This document shows, piece after piece, positions 45,056-52,812 of a stretch of 64,000 nt of DNA. Positions within the stretch are counted from its first letter, which is position 1. Every line of letters begins with the position of its first letter. The notes under the pieces are model-generated. The model saw nothing but the letters and a program-made list of their open reading frames with translations, searched no databases and was not told the DNA's origin. This stretch comes from RPQJ01 sp963712815 (lineage in GTDB: Bacteria; Pseudomonadota; Gammaproteobacteria; Steroidobacterales; Steroidobacteraceae), in contig CAVQJL010000001.1 of the NCBI GenBank assembly GCA_963712815.1, positions 1-64,000 of the forward strand, in the 5' to 3' direction. A program made the translations under genes and the position numbers.

Positions 45056-46201
45056 CTACCCCTCTTCCTCGAGGATCTTGAGGGCGCCGGTCTCCTCGAG
45101 GTGCGACTTGTCGGCGCGCTTGCTCTCGAGCTTGATGCGCAGCCGGATCTCGTTCTTCGAGTCGGCATTGCGGAGCGCTTCCTCGTAGGCGATCACCCCC
45201 GCCTCGTAGAGCTCGAACAGCGCCTGGTCGAAGGTCTTCATGCCGAGCCGGTTGGACTTGGCCATGATCTCCTTGATTGCGCTTACCTCGCCGCGGAAGA
45301 TCAGGTCGGCGATCAGCGGCGTGTTGAGCATGACCTCCATCGCCGCGATGCGGCCCTTGCCGGCCTCGCGCGGGATCAGGCGCTGCGAGACCATCGCCCG
45401 GATGTTGAGCGACAGGTCCATCAGGAGCTGCTCGCGCCGGTCCTCCGGGAAGAAGTTGATGATTCGGTCGAGCGCCTGGTTGGCGCTGTTGGCGTGCAGC
45501 GTCGCGAGCACGAGGTGGCCGGTCTCGGCGAACTGGATGCCGTACTCCATGGTGTCGCGGTCGCGAATTTCGCCGATCAGGATGACGTCCGGCGCCTGGC
45601 GCAGCGTGTTCTTGAGCGCCATGTGCCAGCTGTCGGTGTCCACGCCCACCTCGCGCTGCGTGACGACGCAGTTCTTGTGCGCGTGAACGTACTCGATCGG
45701 GTCCTCGATCGTGATGATGTGGCCGCGCGTCTTGTCGTTGCGGTAGTCGAGCATCGCGGCGAGCGACGTGGACTTTCCCGAGCCCGTCGCGCCCACGAGG
45801 ATCACGAGGCCGCGCTTGGAGAGCACGATCTCCTTTAGGATCGGCGGCAGGTCGAGCTCGTCGATCGTCGGTACCTTGACGTTGATGGTTCGCAGCACGG
45901 CGCCGGTGAGGCCCATCTGCACGAAGGCACTGACGCGGAATCGGCCGATGCCCGGCGGCGCGATCGCGAAGTTGCACTCCTTGGTCGCGTCGAACTCCTT
46001 GGTCTGGCGGTCGTTCATGATCGCGCGCACCAGCAGCTGCGCCTGCTCGGGCGTGAGCGGCTGGTTGGTCTGCGGCTTGATCTCGCCGTCCACCTTGATC
46101 GCCGGCGGGAAGCCGGCCGTGATGAACAGATCCGACCCGTTGCGCTCGACCATCCGGCGCAGCAGGTCCTGCATCAGCTTTATGCCCTGTTCGCGTTCCA
46201 T
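45056..46201 (-). CDS. pilU: Type IV pilus retraction accessory ATPase PilU
   Basis: PilT paralogue that assists high-force retraction. The 381-aa protein (Pseudomonas PilU is 382) starts MEREQGIKLMQDLLRRMVER with NGSDLFITAGFPPAIKVDGE. It has Walker A GATGSGKST, TIEDPIEYVHAHKNCVVTQR, Walker B PDVILIGEIRD, LATLHANSANQALDRII, and the PilU-type TPLIADLIFRGEV. The tail is rich in Glu/Lys. It lies 37 bp after pilT. Confidence 0.93.
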   Translation of the reverse strand: MEREQGIKLMQDLLRRMVERNGSDLFITAGFPPAIKVDGEIKPQTNQPLTPEQAQLLVRAIMNDRQTKEFDATKECNFAIAPPGIGRFRVSAFVQMGLTGAVLRTINVKVPTIDELDLPPILKEIVLSKRGLVILVGATGSGKSTSLAAMLDYRNDKTRGHIITIEDPIEYVHAHKNCVVTQREVGVDTDSWHMALKNTLRQAPDVILIGEIRDRDTMEYGIQFAETGHLVLATLHANSANQALDRIINFFPEDRREQLLMDLSLNIRAMVSQRLIPREAGKGRIAAMEVMLNTPLIADLIFRGEVSAIKEIMAKSNRLGMKTFDQALFELYEAGVIAYEEALRNADSKNEIRLRIKLESKRADKSHLEETGALKILEEEG

Positions 46202-46238
46202 GGTGCTTCCCTGCCGGACGGCCCGAGACCGCCGGCGG

Positions 46239-47279
46239 TCAGAAATCCTCCTTGTTCTGCGCCCTAAAGCGCGCTTCTTCCTTGGTGATCAGGCCCTTCT
46301 GGAGCAGCTCCTTGAGGCACTGGTCGAGCGTCTGCATGCCGGCCGCCTGGCCGGTCTGGATCGCGGAGTACATCTGCGCGATCTTGCCCTCGCGGATTAG
46401 GTTCCGGATCGCGGGCGTTCCAATCATGATCTCGTGGGCCGCGATGCGCCCGCCGCCGATGCGCTTGAGCAGCGTCTGCGAAATTACCGCGCGCAGCGAC
46501 TCGGAGAGCATGGCGCGCACCATTTCCTTCTCCGCCGCCGGGAACACGTCCACGATGCGGTCGATGGTCTTGGCGGCCGAGCTCGTGTGCAGGGTGCCGA
46601 ACACGAGGTGGCCGGTCTCGGCGCCCGTGAGCGCGAGACGGATCGTCTCGAGGTCGCGCATCTCGCCGACCAGGATTACGTCCGGGTCCTCGCGCAGGGC
46701 CGAACGCAGCGCCTCGCTGAAACCGAGCGTGTCGCGGTGCACCTCGCGCTGGTTGATCAGGCAGCGCTTCGACTCGTGCACGAACTCGATCGGGTCCTCG
46801 ATCGTGATGATGTGGTCGGGGCGGTTGTCGTTGACGTAATTGACCATGCCGGCGAGCGTGGTCGACTTGCCCGACCCCGTCGGGCCGGTCACGAGCACCA
46901 GGCCGCGCGGCTGCATCGAGATGTCCTTGAAGATCTTCGGCGCATTCAGGTCGTCGAGCGACAGCACCACGGACGGGATGCTGCGGAAGACGGCCGAGGC
47001 GCCGCGGTTCTGATTGAACGCGTTGACACGGAAGCGGGCGAGCTTCGGGATCTCGAAGGAGAAGTCGGTTTCGTAGAACTCCTCGTAGGCCTTCCGTTGC
47101 TTGTCATTCATGATGTCGTACACCATGCTGTGCACTTCCTTGTGCGTCAGCGGCGGCATGTTGATCCGCTTCATGTCGCCGTCGACGCGGATCATGGGCG
47201 GAACGCCCGACGAAAGGTGCAGGTCGGAGGCCTTGTTCTTGACGGCGAACGCCAGCAGTTGGGCAATGTCGACGGCCAT
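46239..47279 (-). CDS. pilT: Type IV pilus retraction ATPase PilT
   Basis: Motor that depolymerises pili, driving twitching. The 346-aa protein has NKASDLHLSSGVPPMIRVDG, Walker A GPTGSGKSTT, HIITIEDPIEFVHESK, Walker B PDVILVGEMRD, the His box FGTLHTSSAAKT and the PilT-specific AIRNLIREGK essential for retraction. AAGGAA precedes the ATG. First of three tandem retraction-ATPase genes and divergent from yggS, as in Pseudomonas. Confidence 0.96.
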   Translation of the reverse strand: MAVDIAQLLAFAVKNKASDLHLSSGVPPMIRVDGDMKRINMPPLTHKEVHSMVYDIMNDKQRKAYEEFYETDFSFEIPKLARFRVNAFNQNRGASAVFRSIPSVVLSLDDLNAPKIFKDISMQPRGLVLVTGPTGSGKSTTLAGMVNYVNDNRPDHIITIEDPIEFVHESKRCLINQREVHRDTLGFSEALRSALREDPDVILVGEMRDLETIRLALTGAETGHLVFGTLHTSSAAKTIDRIVDVFPAAEKEMVRAMLSESLRAVISQTLLKRIGGGRIAAHEIMIGTPAIRNLIREGKIAQMYSAIQTGQAAGMQTLDQCLKELLQKGLITKEEARFRAQNKEDF

Positions 47280-47367
47280 CGGAATTTCCTTGAGGCGGCG
47301 CGCCGGGTCCGCAGTCGGTCGGTTCGCGCAGGCCGCCGCAGTATAGATCAGCACCCCGCGTGCCAAT

Positions 47368-48063
47368 ATGTTAACCGCTCCGCAGTTCTTGCCCGCGCGA
47401 CTCGCCGCCGTGCACGCGCGCATCGATGCGGCTGCGCGCCGTGCCGGTCGCGACGCGCATTCCGTACGGCTGCTGGCGGTGAGCAAGCAGCAGCCGGCAG
47501 AAGCGATCGCGGCCGCTGCCGAGGCGGGCCAGCTCGAGTTCGGCGAGAACTACACACAGGAAGGCGTCGCCAAGATCGCGGCGCTGCGCGGCCGCCGGCT
47601 GACCTGGCACTTCATCGGCCGGATCCAGAGCAACAAGACCCGCGAGGTCGCCGAGCACTTCCAGTGGGTGCACACGGTGGACCGCGAGCGCATCGCGACG
47701 CGTCTCGACGCACAGCGCCCGCATCTCGCCGGCCCGCTCGACGTGCTGCTCCAGGTGCGGCTCGGCGACGAGCCGGCCAAGGGCGGGGCAAGCCCGGAGG
47801 AGCTGCCGGGACTCGCGGATGCCGTGAGCCGGCTGCCGCGCCTGCGGTTGCGCGGCCTCATGTGCATCCCGCCGCCCGCTGCGGACGAAACCGCCCAGCG
47901 CGCGTCCTTCCGACGCCTGCGGGAACTGCTCGAGGAGCTTGGCCGGCGCGGTCACGCGCTCGATGTCCTGTCCATGGGAATGAGCGACGATCTCGAGGCG
48001 GCGGTGCTCGAGGGTGCGACCATCGTGCGGATCGGCACGGCGATATTCGGGCCACGGACCTGA
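47368..48063 (+). CDS. yggS: PLP homeostasis protein YggS (PLPBP)
   Basis: Cytoplasmic pyridoxal-phosphate-binding protein that keeps vitamin B6 and amino-acid pools balanced; no enzymatic activity is known for the family. The 231-aa TIM-barrel protein has the PLP Lys in RLLAVSKQQPAEAI, FGENYTQEGVAKI, WHFIGRIQSNKTREV, LRGLMCIPPP and LSMGMSDDLEAAVLEGAT followed by VRIGTAIFG. Confidence 0.95.
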   Translation: MLTAPQFLPARLAAVHARIDAAARRAGRDAHSVRLLAVSKQQPAEAIAAAAEAGQLEFGENYTQEGVAKIAALRGRRLTWHFIGRIQSNKTREVAEHFQWVHTVDRERIATRLDAQRPHLAGPLDVLLQVRLGDEPAKGGASPEELPGLADAVSRLPRLRLRGLMCIPPPAADETAQRASFRRLRELLEELGRRGHALDVLSMGMSDDLEAAVLEGATIVRIGTAIFGPRT

Positions 48064-48079
48064 GGCGGAGGCAGGCGGC

Positions 48080-48898
48080 ATGCGCATCGCGTTCATTGGC
48101 GGCGGCAACATGAGCTCGGCCCTGATCGGCGGGCTGCTCGCCCGCGGGATCGCGGCCGCCGAGTTGACCGTCGCCGACCCGTTCGTCGCACAACTCGAGC
48201 GCCTGCGGCGGGATTTCGGCCTGGACACCACGACCGACAACGTCGCGGCGGCACGCGAGGCCGACGTCGTCGTGCTGGCCGTCAAGCCGCAGGACATGGC
48301 TGCCGCCGCGCACAGTCTCGCGATCGAGCTCGCTGCGCGGCGCCGCATCGTCGTATCGGTCGCGGCGGGCATCCGGCTCGAAAGCGTCGCGGGCTGGCTT
48401 GGGGGCAACGGGCCGCTCGTGCGCGCGATGCCGAACCGGCCAGCGCTGATCGGTGCCGGGGTCACGGCCGCGTACGCATCCCGCGAGGTGGAATTGGCCG
48501 ACCGGTCGGTCGTCGAGCGCGTCCTGTCGGCCGTGGGCCCGCTGGTGTGGCTCGACGAGGAGTCACAGATGGACGCCGTGACGGCGGTCTCGGGCAGCGG
48601 GCCTGCCTACTTTTTCCTGCTCGTCGAGGCGCTCGAGGATGCCGGCGTTGCGCTCGGCCTGCCTCGCGCGACGGCGCGCCTGCTCGCCGTGCAGACGGCG
48701 CTCGGCGCCGGCCGCATGGCCGCCGAGAGCGCCGATCCACCCGCCTTGCTGCGCGAGCAGGTCACCTCGCGCGGCGGCACGACCGCGGCGGCCCTGTCGA
48801 TCCTGGAGGCCGCGGACATCCGCGGGCTCATCAAGCAGGCGGTCTCAGCAGCCGAGCGGCGATCCGCCGAGATGGCTCGCGAGTTCGGGGCGGGCTGA
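48080..48898 (+). CDS. proC: Pyrroline-5-carboxylate reductase
   Basis: NAD(P)H-dependent last step of proline synthesis. The 272-aa protein begins with the Rossmann loop IAFIGGGNMSSALIGGLL, has VVLAVKPQDM and VRAMPNRPALIGAG. It carries the signature SGSGPAYFFLLVEALEDAGV near residue 170 and LREQVTSRGGTTAAAL. It follows yggS by 16 bp, the classical yggS-proC pair. Confidence 0.96.
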   Translation: MRIAFIGGGNMSSALIGGLLARGIAAAELTVADPFVAQLERLRRDFGLDTTTDNVAAAREADVVVLAVKPQDMAAAAHSLAIELAARRRIVVSVAAGIRLESVAGWLGGNGPLVRAMPNRPALIGAGVTAAYASREVELADRSVVERVLSAVGPLVWLDEESQMDAVTAVSGSGPAYFFLLVEALEDAGVALGLPRATARLLAVQTALGAGRMAAESADPPALLREQVTSRGGTTAAALSILEAADIRGLIKQAVSAAERRSAEMAREFGAG

Positions 48899-48902
48899 TC
48901 AC

Positions 48903-49427
48903 ATGGCCGCGCTGATCTTCGTCCTCGACGCCCTGGTGACGCTGGTCGTGATCGCCTTCCTGCTCCGGCTGCTGCTGCCGATGGTACGGGCGGACCTGCG
49001 CAATCCGATCGGCCAGGCCGTCCTGAAGGTGACCAATCCGGTGGTGATGCCGCTGCGCCGGCTGCTCGGGTCTGCGGGCCGTATCGACCTCGCCTCGCTC
49101 ATGGCGCTGCTGCTCGTGCAGCTGGCCGGCACGGCGGCGCTGCGCCTCGCATCCGGCGGGGGACTCGCGCTGCTGCCCGTGCTCGTCCGTGCCCTGCACG
49201 ACCTGACGCAAGCGGTGCTGCAGTTCTACTTCGTGGCAGTGCTGCTCTACGCGTTGTTGAGCTGGATCGGACCGGCCAGCCACGGCGCTGCCGCGCACCT
49301 GCTCGGTCGCCTGTGCGAACCGCTGCTCGCGCCCGTGCGCCGCGTCGTGCCGCCGATCGGCGGGCTCGACCTCTCGGCGTTGTTCGTGCTGATCGGTCTG
49401 CAGGCGCTGCAGATCCTGCTGCGCTGA
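48903..49427 (+). CDS. yggT: YggT family inner-membrane protein
   Basis: Small membrane protein linked to osmotic or cell-division functions; mechanism unknown. The 174 residues contain two YggT repeats. Each has a hydrophobic pair around a P-x-x-P-R-like loop: NPIGQAVLKVTNPVVMPLRR near residue 35 and CEPLLAPVRRVVPPIGGLD near residue 140. It starts 4 bp after proC and precedes yggU. Confidence 0.92.
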   Translation: MAALIFVLDALVTLVVIAFLLRLLLPMVRADLRNPIGQAVLKVTNPVVMPLRRLLGSAGRIDLASLMALLLVQLAGTAALRLASGGGLALLPVLVRALHDLTQAVLQFYFVAVLLYALLSWIGPASHGAAAHLLGRLCEPLLAPVRRVVPPIGGLDLSALFVLIGLQALQILLR

Positions 49428-49437
49428 GGCCGCGCGC

Positions 49438-49734
49438 ATGCCCGCCGGCCGGCGCGACGGCGACGACCTGGTGATCGAGCTTCGCATCCAGCCGCGCGCA
49501 CGGCGCAGCGAATTCGCCGGCCAGCACGGAGGACGCCTGCGAGTGCGACTTCAGGCACCACCGGTGGACGGGCGCGCCAACGCCGCGCTGCTTGCGTTCC
49601 TGGCGGAGGCGTTCGCGGTACCGCGGGCACGTGTGATCATCGAGCAGGGCCTCGCCTCGCGCGACAAGCGCGTGCGGATCCGGGCCGCGGCGCCGCTCGA
49701 CCCCTCGCTCAGCGACTTGCTCGGCTGCGCGTGA
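49438..49734 (+). CDS. yggU: DUF167 (YggU) family protein
   Basis: Small cytoplasmic protein of unknown role. In 98 residues it shows IELRIQPRARRSEFAGQHGG, VRLQAPPVDGRANAALLAFL and ASRDKRVRI, the family's typical order. It ends the yggS-proC-yggT-yggU group with a 10-bp gap from yggT. Confidence 0.93.
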   Translation: MPAGRRDGDDLVIELRIQPRARRSEFAGQHGGRLRVRLQAPPVDGRANAALLAFLAEAFAVPRARVIIEQGLASRDKRVRIRAAAPLDPSLSDLLGCA

Positions 49735-49819
49735 GGCGGCACGGGGGGGTCGGCAATCACGCGGCGCTTGGATTATAGTGAGTCCGGCATCAGCTGCAGG
49801 ACTACAGGGGGAATCGACG

Positions 49820-50317
49820 ATGACGCGTCGCACCGCGCAGTTCTTCCAATGTCTTTTCGCGTGCGCTTTCCTCGCCCTCTCCGGCTGCGACGCAGGCGGC
49901 CCGGAACCGGGACAGGCGCGCACCGCCGTGCCCTCGGAACCGACGCACCAGGCCTTCGGTGACTTCGAAGTGCACTTCAACGCCGTCCGCACCGACGAAC
50001 TCACGGTGGCGGTCGCGCGCGCCTACGGCATCGAACGCAGCGCCAATCGCGTGCTGCTCAACGTATCGCTGCTGCGCAAGGGCGCCAACGGGCGCGCCGT
50101 GCCGGTGGACGGCACGGTCAACGCGAGCGCCCACAACCTCAACGGCCAGCTCAAGAACCTCGAGATGCGGCGGATTACGGAAGGCTCGTCCGTGTACTTC
50201 ATCGGCGAGGTCGGCATCAGCGGCACGGAGATCCTGGTCTTCGACATCGAAGTCTCGCCACTCGACAGCCCGGGCAAGTACTCGGTGCAGTTCAAGCGGG
50301 AGTTCGTCGCCGGGTGA
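49820..50317 (+). CDS. DUF4426 lipoprotein
   Basis: Predicted lipoprotein of unknown function. The 165-aa protein has a lipobox near residue 23 (ALSGC), and a mature domain starting FGDFEVHFNAVRTDELTVAV with YGIERSANRVLLNVSLLRK, matching DUF4426. In Pseudomonas the same family lies in this position after proC/yggT and metXW; metXW are missing here. A possible -10 (TATAGT) sits 41 bp before the ATG. Confidence 0.85.
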   Translation: MTRRTAQFFQCLFACAFLALSGCDAGGPEPGQARTAVPSEPTHQAFGDFEVHFNAVRTDELTVAVARAYGIERSANRVLLNVSLLRKGANGRAVPVDGTVNASAHNLNGQLKNLEMRRITEGSSVYFIGEVGISGTEILVFDIEVSPLDSPGKYSVQFKREFVAG

Positions 50318-50352
50318 TCGCTCCCGACCTGAAAAAAAAGGCTTCGGAGCGC

Positions 50353-50381
50353 TTAAACACCCTTCGAACTTGTGTTATTTT
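50353..50381 (+). promoter_or_regulatory. Candidate promoter of the HU-like gene
   Basis: TTAAAC, 17-nt spacer, TATTTT in a locally AT-rich patch, about 60 bp before the HU-like ATG. Match to consensus is moderate (3/6 and 4/6), but the base composition contrasts strongly with the surroundings. Confidence 0.4.
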
Positions 50382-50439
50382 CCGCGCGCGAATGATTTCT
50401 CGGGGCCAGCGGCCCGCGATCCATCCACAGGAGACCTAG

Positions 50440-50751
50440 ATGGCCAAGAAGAGTTCAGCACCGACCAAGTCCGACATCCTTGCGACGATCTCCAAGGACA
50501 CCGGGCTCCCGAAGAAGCAGGTGAGCGCCGTTTTCGACTCGCTCAACGTCATCATCAAGAAGAGCCTCAAGAGCCACGGCCTGTTCACGCTGCCGGGTCT
50601 TGCGAAGATGAAGGTCGTGAAGAAGCCCGCCACCAAGGCGCGCGAGGGCGTCAACCCGTTCACGGGCGACAAGATGGTCTTCAAGGCGAAGCCCGCCAGC
50701 AAGAAGGTCCGCGTCATGCCGCTGAAGAATCTCAAGGGCATGGTGAACTGA
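50440..50751 (+). CDS. HU-family DNA-binding protein
   Basis: Nucleoid-associated DNA-bending protein. In 103 residues it has the HU helical start (PTKSDILATISKDTGLPKKQ), VSAVFDSLNVIIKKSLKSHG, FTLPGLAKMKVVKKPA and the DNA-arm stretch AREGVNPFTGDKMVFKAKPA ending KVRVMPLKNLKGMV. The sequence is lysine-rich throughout and longer than classical HupA/B (90 aa), resembling the divergent HU-like proteins of Xanthomonadales. AGGAG precedes the ATG, and a hairpin terminator follows. Confidence 0.9.
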   Translation: MAKKSSAPTKSDILATISKDTGLPKKQVSAVFDSLNVIIKKSLKSHGLFTLPGLAKMKVVKKPATKAREGVNPFTGDKMVFKAKPASKKVRVMPLKNLKGMVN

Positions 50752-50768
50752 TCCGGCGAGAGTTCCCC

Positions 50769-50805
50769 CCGGGGCGGCGCGATGCCGCCCCGGTCGTCTT
50801 CCTTT
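50769..50805 (+). terminator. Rho-independent terminator after the HU-like gene
   Basis: CCGGGGCGGC and GCCGCCCCGG form a perfect 10-bp stem with a 5-nt loop, followed by the T-rich TCGTCTTCCTTT. It begins 17 bp after the stop codon. Confidence 0.75.
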
Positions 50806-50848
50806 CGTGCGCGCGGCCCATCCGTCGCCGGCGCATCGATCCACCCTC

Positions 50849-51505
50849 CTAGACTCCCTTTCCCGCCGAGAGGAACGCGAGCACGGCGCCACGCAGCTCG
50901 CCGAGCCGTCCGTGGAAGAAATGTTCGGCCTCCGGCAGCTCGACAAGCCGTGGCGGCACGGCGAACTCCGCCACCCACCGACGCACGCTCACGACGTCCA
51001 CCAGTTCGTCATGGTCGCCCTGCACCACGAGCCACGGGCAGGACGGGGGCGTAACCGGCGCGACAATGATCCGGCCGACGGGCGGCGCCACTGTGACTAG
51101 CGCAGCGGGCTTCGCGACCGCGGACGCCTCGAGCGCCACGGCCGCACCGAAAGAGAATCCCGCCAGCCACAGCGCGTCGCAGCGCCAGTGGGCCCGCGCC
51201 CAGGCGCAGGCTGCAAGCGCGTCCTCGAGCTCGCCCGCGCCGGCATCGTACTGCCCCGCGCTGCCGCCGACGCCGCGGAAATTGAAGCGCACCGTGGGCG
51301 CGCCGGCTTCCTGCATCGCGCGCGCCAGGGTGTGCACGACCTTGTTCTGCATCGTCCCGCCATAGAGCGGGTGGGGATGGCAAACGACGCCGCAGACCGC
51401 CGGAACGCTCCCGGGCGACGGATCCTCGATGCGGGCCTCGAGTACGCCCGCCGGCCCGTCGAGGACCACCGGACGTGGTATCGGCGGACGGAAGCTCGGC
51501 TGCAC
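50849..51505 (-). CDS. Alpha/beta-hydrolase family protein
   Basis: Putative esterase or hydrolase. The 218-aa protein has GVVCHPHPLYGGTMQNKVV, TVRFNFRGVGGSAGQYDAG, the nucleophile elbow GFSFGA (Ser) near residue 110, the acid in VQGDHDELVD and the His in EAEHFFHG. These are the complete triad of the small dienelactone-hydrolase-like group. The GTG start has GGAGG five bases upstream. It is divergent from the PEBP gene; the substrate is unknown. Confidence 0.85.
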   Translation of the reverse strand: MQPSFRPPIPRPVVLDGPAGVLEARIEDPSPGSVPAVCGVVCHPHPLYGGTMQNKVVHTLARAMQEAGAPTVRFNFRGVGGSAGQYDAGAGELEDALAACAWARAHWRCDALWLAGFSFGAAVALEASAVAKPAALVTVAPPVGRIIVAPVTPPSCPWLVVQGDHDELVDVVSVRRWVAEFAVPPRLVELPEAEHFFHGRLGELRGAVLAFLSAGKGV

Positions 51506-51576
51506 GGTCACCTCCGGAGTGCGGCAGCGCAGTGTGCCAGAATCGCACCTGCATCCACCCGCGGCAGGAGACGCCC

Positions 51577-52203
51577 ATGCAACTGATGTCCTCGAGCTTC
51601 GGTCACGAGCAGCGCATTCCCGCCGAGTTCGCCTTCGGCGTGCCCGACCCCGTCGAGCACCTGCGACTCGGTGCCAACCGCAATCCCCACCTGCGGTGGT
51701 CGGGCGCACCGTCGGGGACCCGTTCGTTCGTGCTCCTGTGCGTGGACACCGACGTTCCGACGCGCGCTGATGACGTGAACAAGGCGGGACGTGTCGTGCC
51801 CGCGAGCCTGCCGCGCACGGACTTCCACCACTGGGTGATGGTGGACATCACCCCGACGGTACATGAGATCGGTGCCGGCGCCTGCTCGGACGGCATCGTG
51901 GCGCGCGGCAAGCGCGCGCCGGCCGGACCAGCCGGCGCGCGTCAGGGACTCAACGACTATACGTCGTGGTTCGCCGGTGATGCCGGCATGGGCGGCGAGT
52001 ACTTCGGGTACGACGGCCCCTGCCCGCCCTGGAACGACGAGCTGCTGCACCACTACCACTTCATTCTGTATGCGACCGACCTCGCCCGGTGCCCGGTCGA
52101 CGGGACGTTCAGCGCTGCGCAGGTACTGGCAGCGATCGACGGCCACGTGCTCGCAGAGGCGAAATTGACCGGTACCTACAGCCTCAATCCGGCGGTCGGC
52201 TGA
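51577..52203 (+). CDS. YbhB/YbcL-type phosphatidylethanolamine-binding-like protein
   Basis: PEBP-fold protein of unknown ligand. The 208-aa protein has NPHLRWSGAPSGTRSFVLLC and VDTDVP, the His-containing FHHWVMVDI, and the signature YFGYDGPCPPWND with HHYHFILYATD. AGGAG precedes the ATG. A GC hairpin without a T-run (52213-52231) follows the stop. Confidence 0.88.
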   Translation: MQLMSSSFGHEQRIPAEFAFGVPDPVEHLRLGANRNPHLRWSGAPSGTRSFVLLCVDTDVPTRADDVNKAGRVVPASLPRTDFHHWVMVDITPTVHEIGAGACSDGIVARGKRAPAGPAGARQGLNDYTSWFAGDAGMGGEYFGYDGPCPPWNDELLHHYHFILYATDLARCPVDGTFSAAQVLAAIDGHVLAEAKLTGTYSLNPAVG

Positions 52204-52231
52204 GGGACGAAGGCCCGCGCGGCACGCGGGC

Positions 52232-52396
52232 TCATGGAGCGGCGAGGAGGTCCGGGGGCCCGAGGACGAACACCCCCGCGACCACGGCGAGGAAGGCCGC
52301 GAGCAGCAATGCCGTCACGATCACGGGCCCTGCCTGCACCCGCACCAGGGCGTTCAGGTCGTCGAGGTCATCGAGCCACTTCAGGATTCGTTCCAT
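52232..52396 (-). CDS. Small membrane protein (54 aa), unknown
   Basis: A short frame on the minus strand: MERILKWLDDLDDLNALVRV, then a hydrophobic helix over residues 24-46 (AGPVIVTALLLAAFLAVVAG), then a short Pro/Leu tail. An amphipathic acidic start plus one membrane helix is the form of many real small inner-membrane proteins. Codon third positions are strongly G/C, like neighbouring genes. No clear ribosome site is seen. It ends inside the GC hairpin after the convergent PEBP gene. Confidence 0.55.
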   Translation of the reverse strand: MERILKWLDDLDDLNALVRVQAGPVIVTALLLAAFLAVVAGVFVLGPPDLLAAP

Positions 52397-52477
52397 GATT
52401 CGTTCGGCACGCTACTGGCGCCGGGGAAGAGAGCCTCAGCCTCGATTCAAATTCTACCGGTCCGTCGGCGCGCCATC

Positions 52478-52732
52478 CTATTTCGGCTTGTCGAAGGCGC
52501 CGCGCGCCTTGCCGGCCCACGTCTTGTAGCTCGAGACGCTGTAGAGCGCCTTGGCTATCACCGCCTGCCGTGAAACCGGGCCGGGCTGCTGGCGAACGCG
52601 ATCGAGCCACGTGTTGTAGGCGTCCCAACCCTCTGACGCGACACCGAACTTCGTGCGCCGCAGGTCGTCGCCGTCGGTTCCGTCCATCTGGGACGGGCCG
52701 CGCGGCCTGGTGGGGTCTTTGTTGTCGCTCAT
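52478..52732 (-). CDS. Hypothetical protein (84 aa)
   Basis: Unknown. A small soluble, basic protein: MSDNKDPTRPRGPSQMDGTD at the start, then FGVASEGWDAYNTWLDRVRQ and ALYSVSSYKTWAGKARGAFD. The aromatic and Arg/Lys pattern looks like a folded three-helix domain rather than a random frame. It lies 80 bp after ppnN, on the same strand. Confidence 0.6.
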   Translation of the reverse strand: MSDNKDPTRPRGPSQMDGTDGDDLRRTKFGVASEGWDAYNTWLDRVRQQPGPVSRQAVIAKALYSVSSYKTWAGKARGAFDKPK

Positions 52733-52812
52733 GTGGATTACCGCTGGACTGTGCGCGGACCATACGGCAGCGACCGCCGTAAGGCCCGGTACTGGATCAC
52801 AGATGGCAACGG

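Noticed and set aside
52213..52231. Terminator after the PEBP gene
   Set aside because: A 7-bp GC hairpin is present but there is no T-run on either strand, so I did not call it a terminator.
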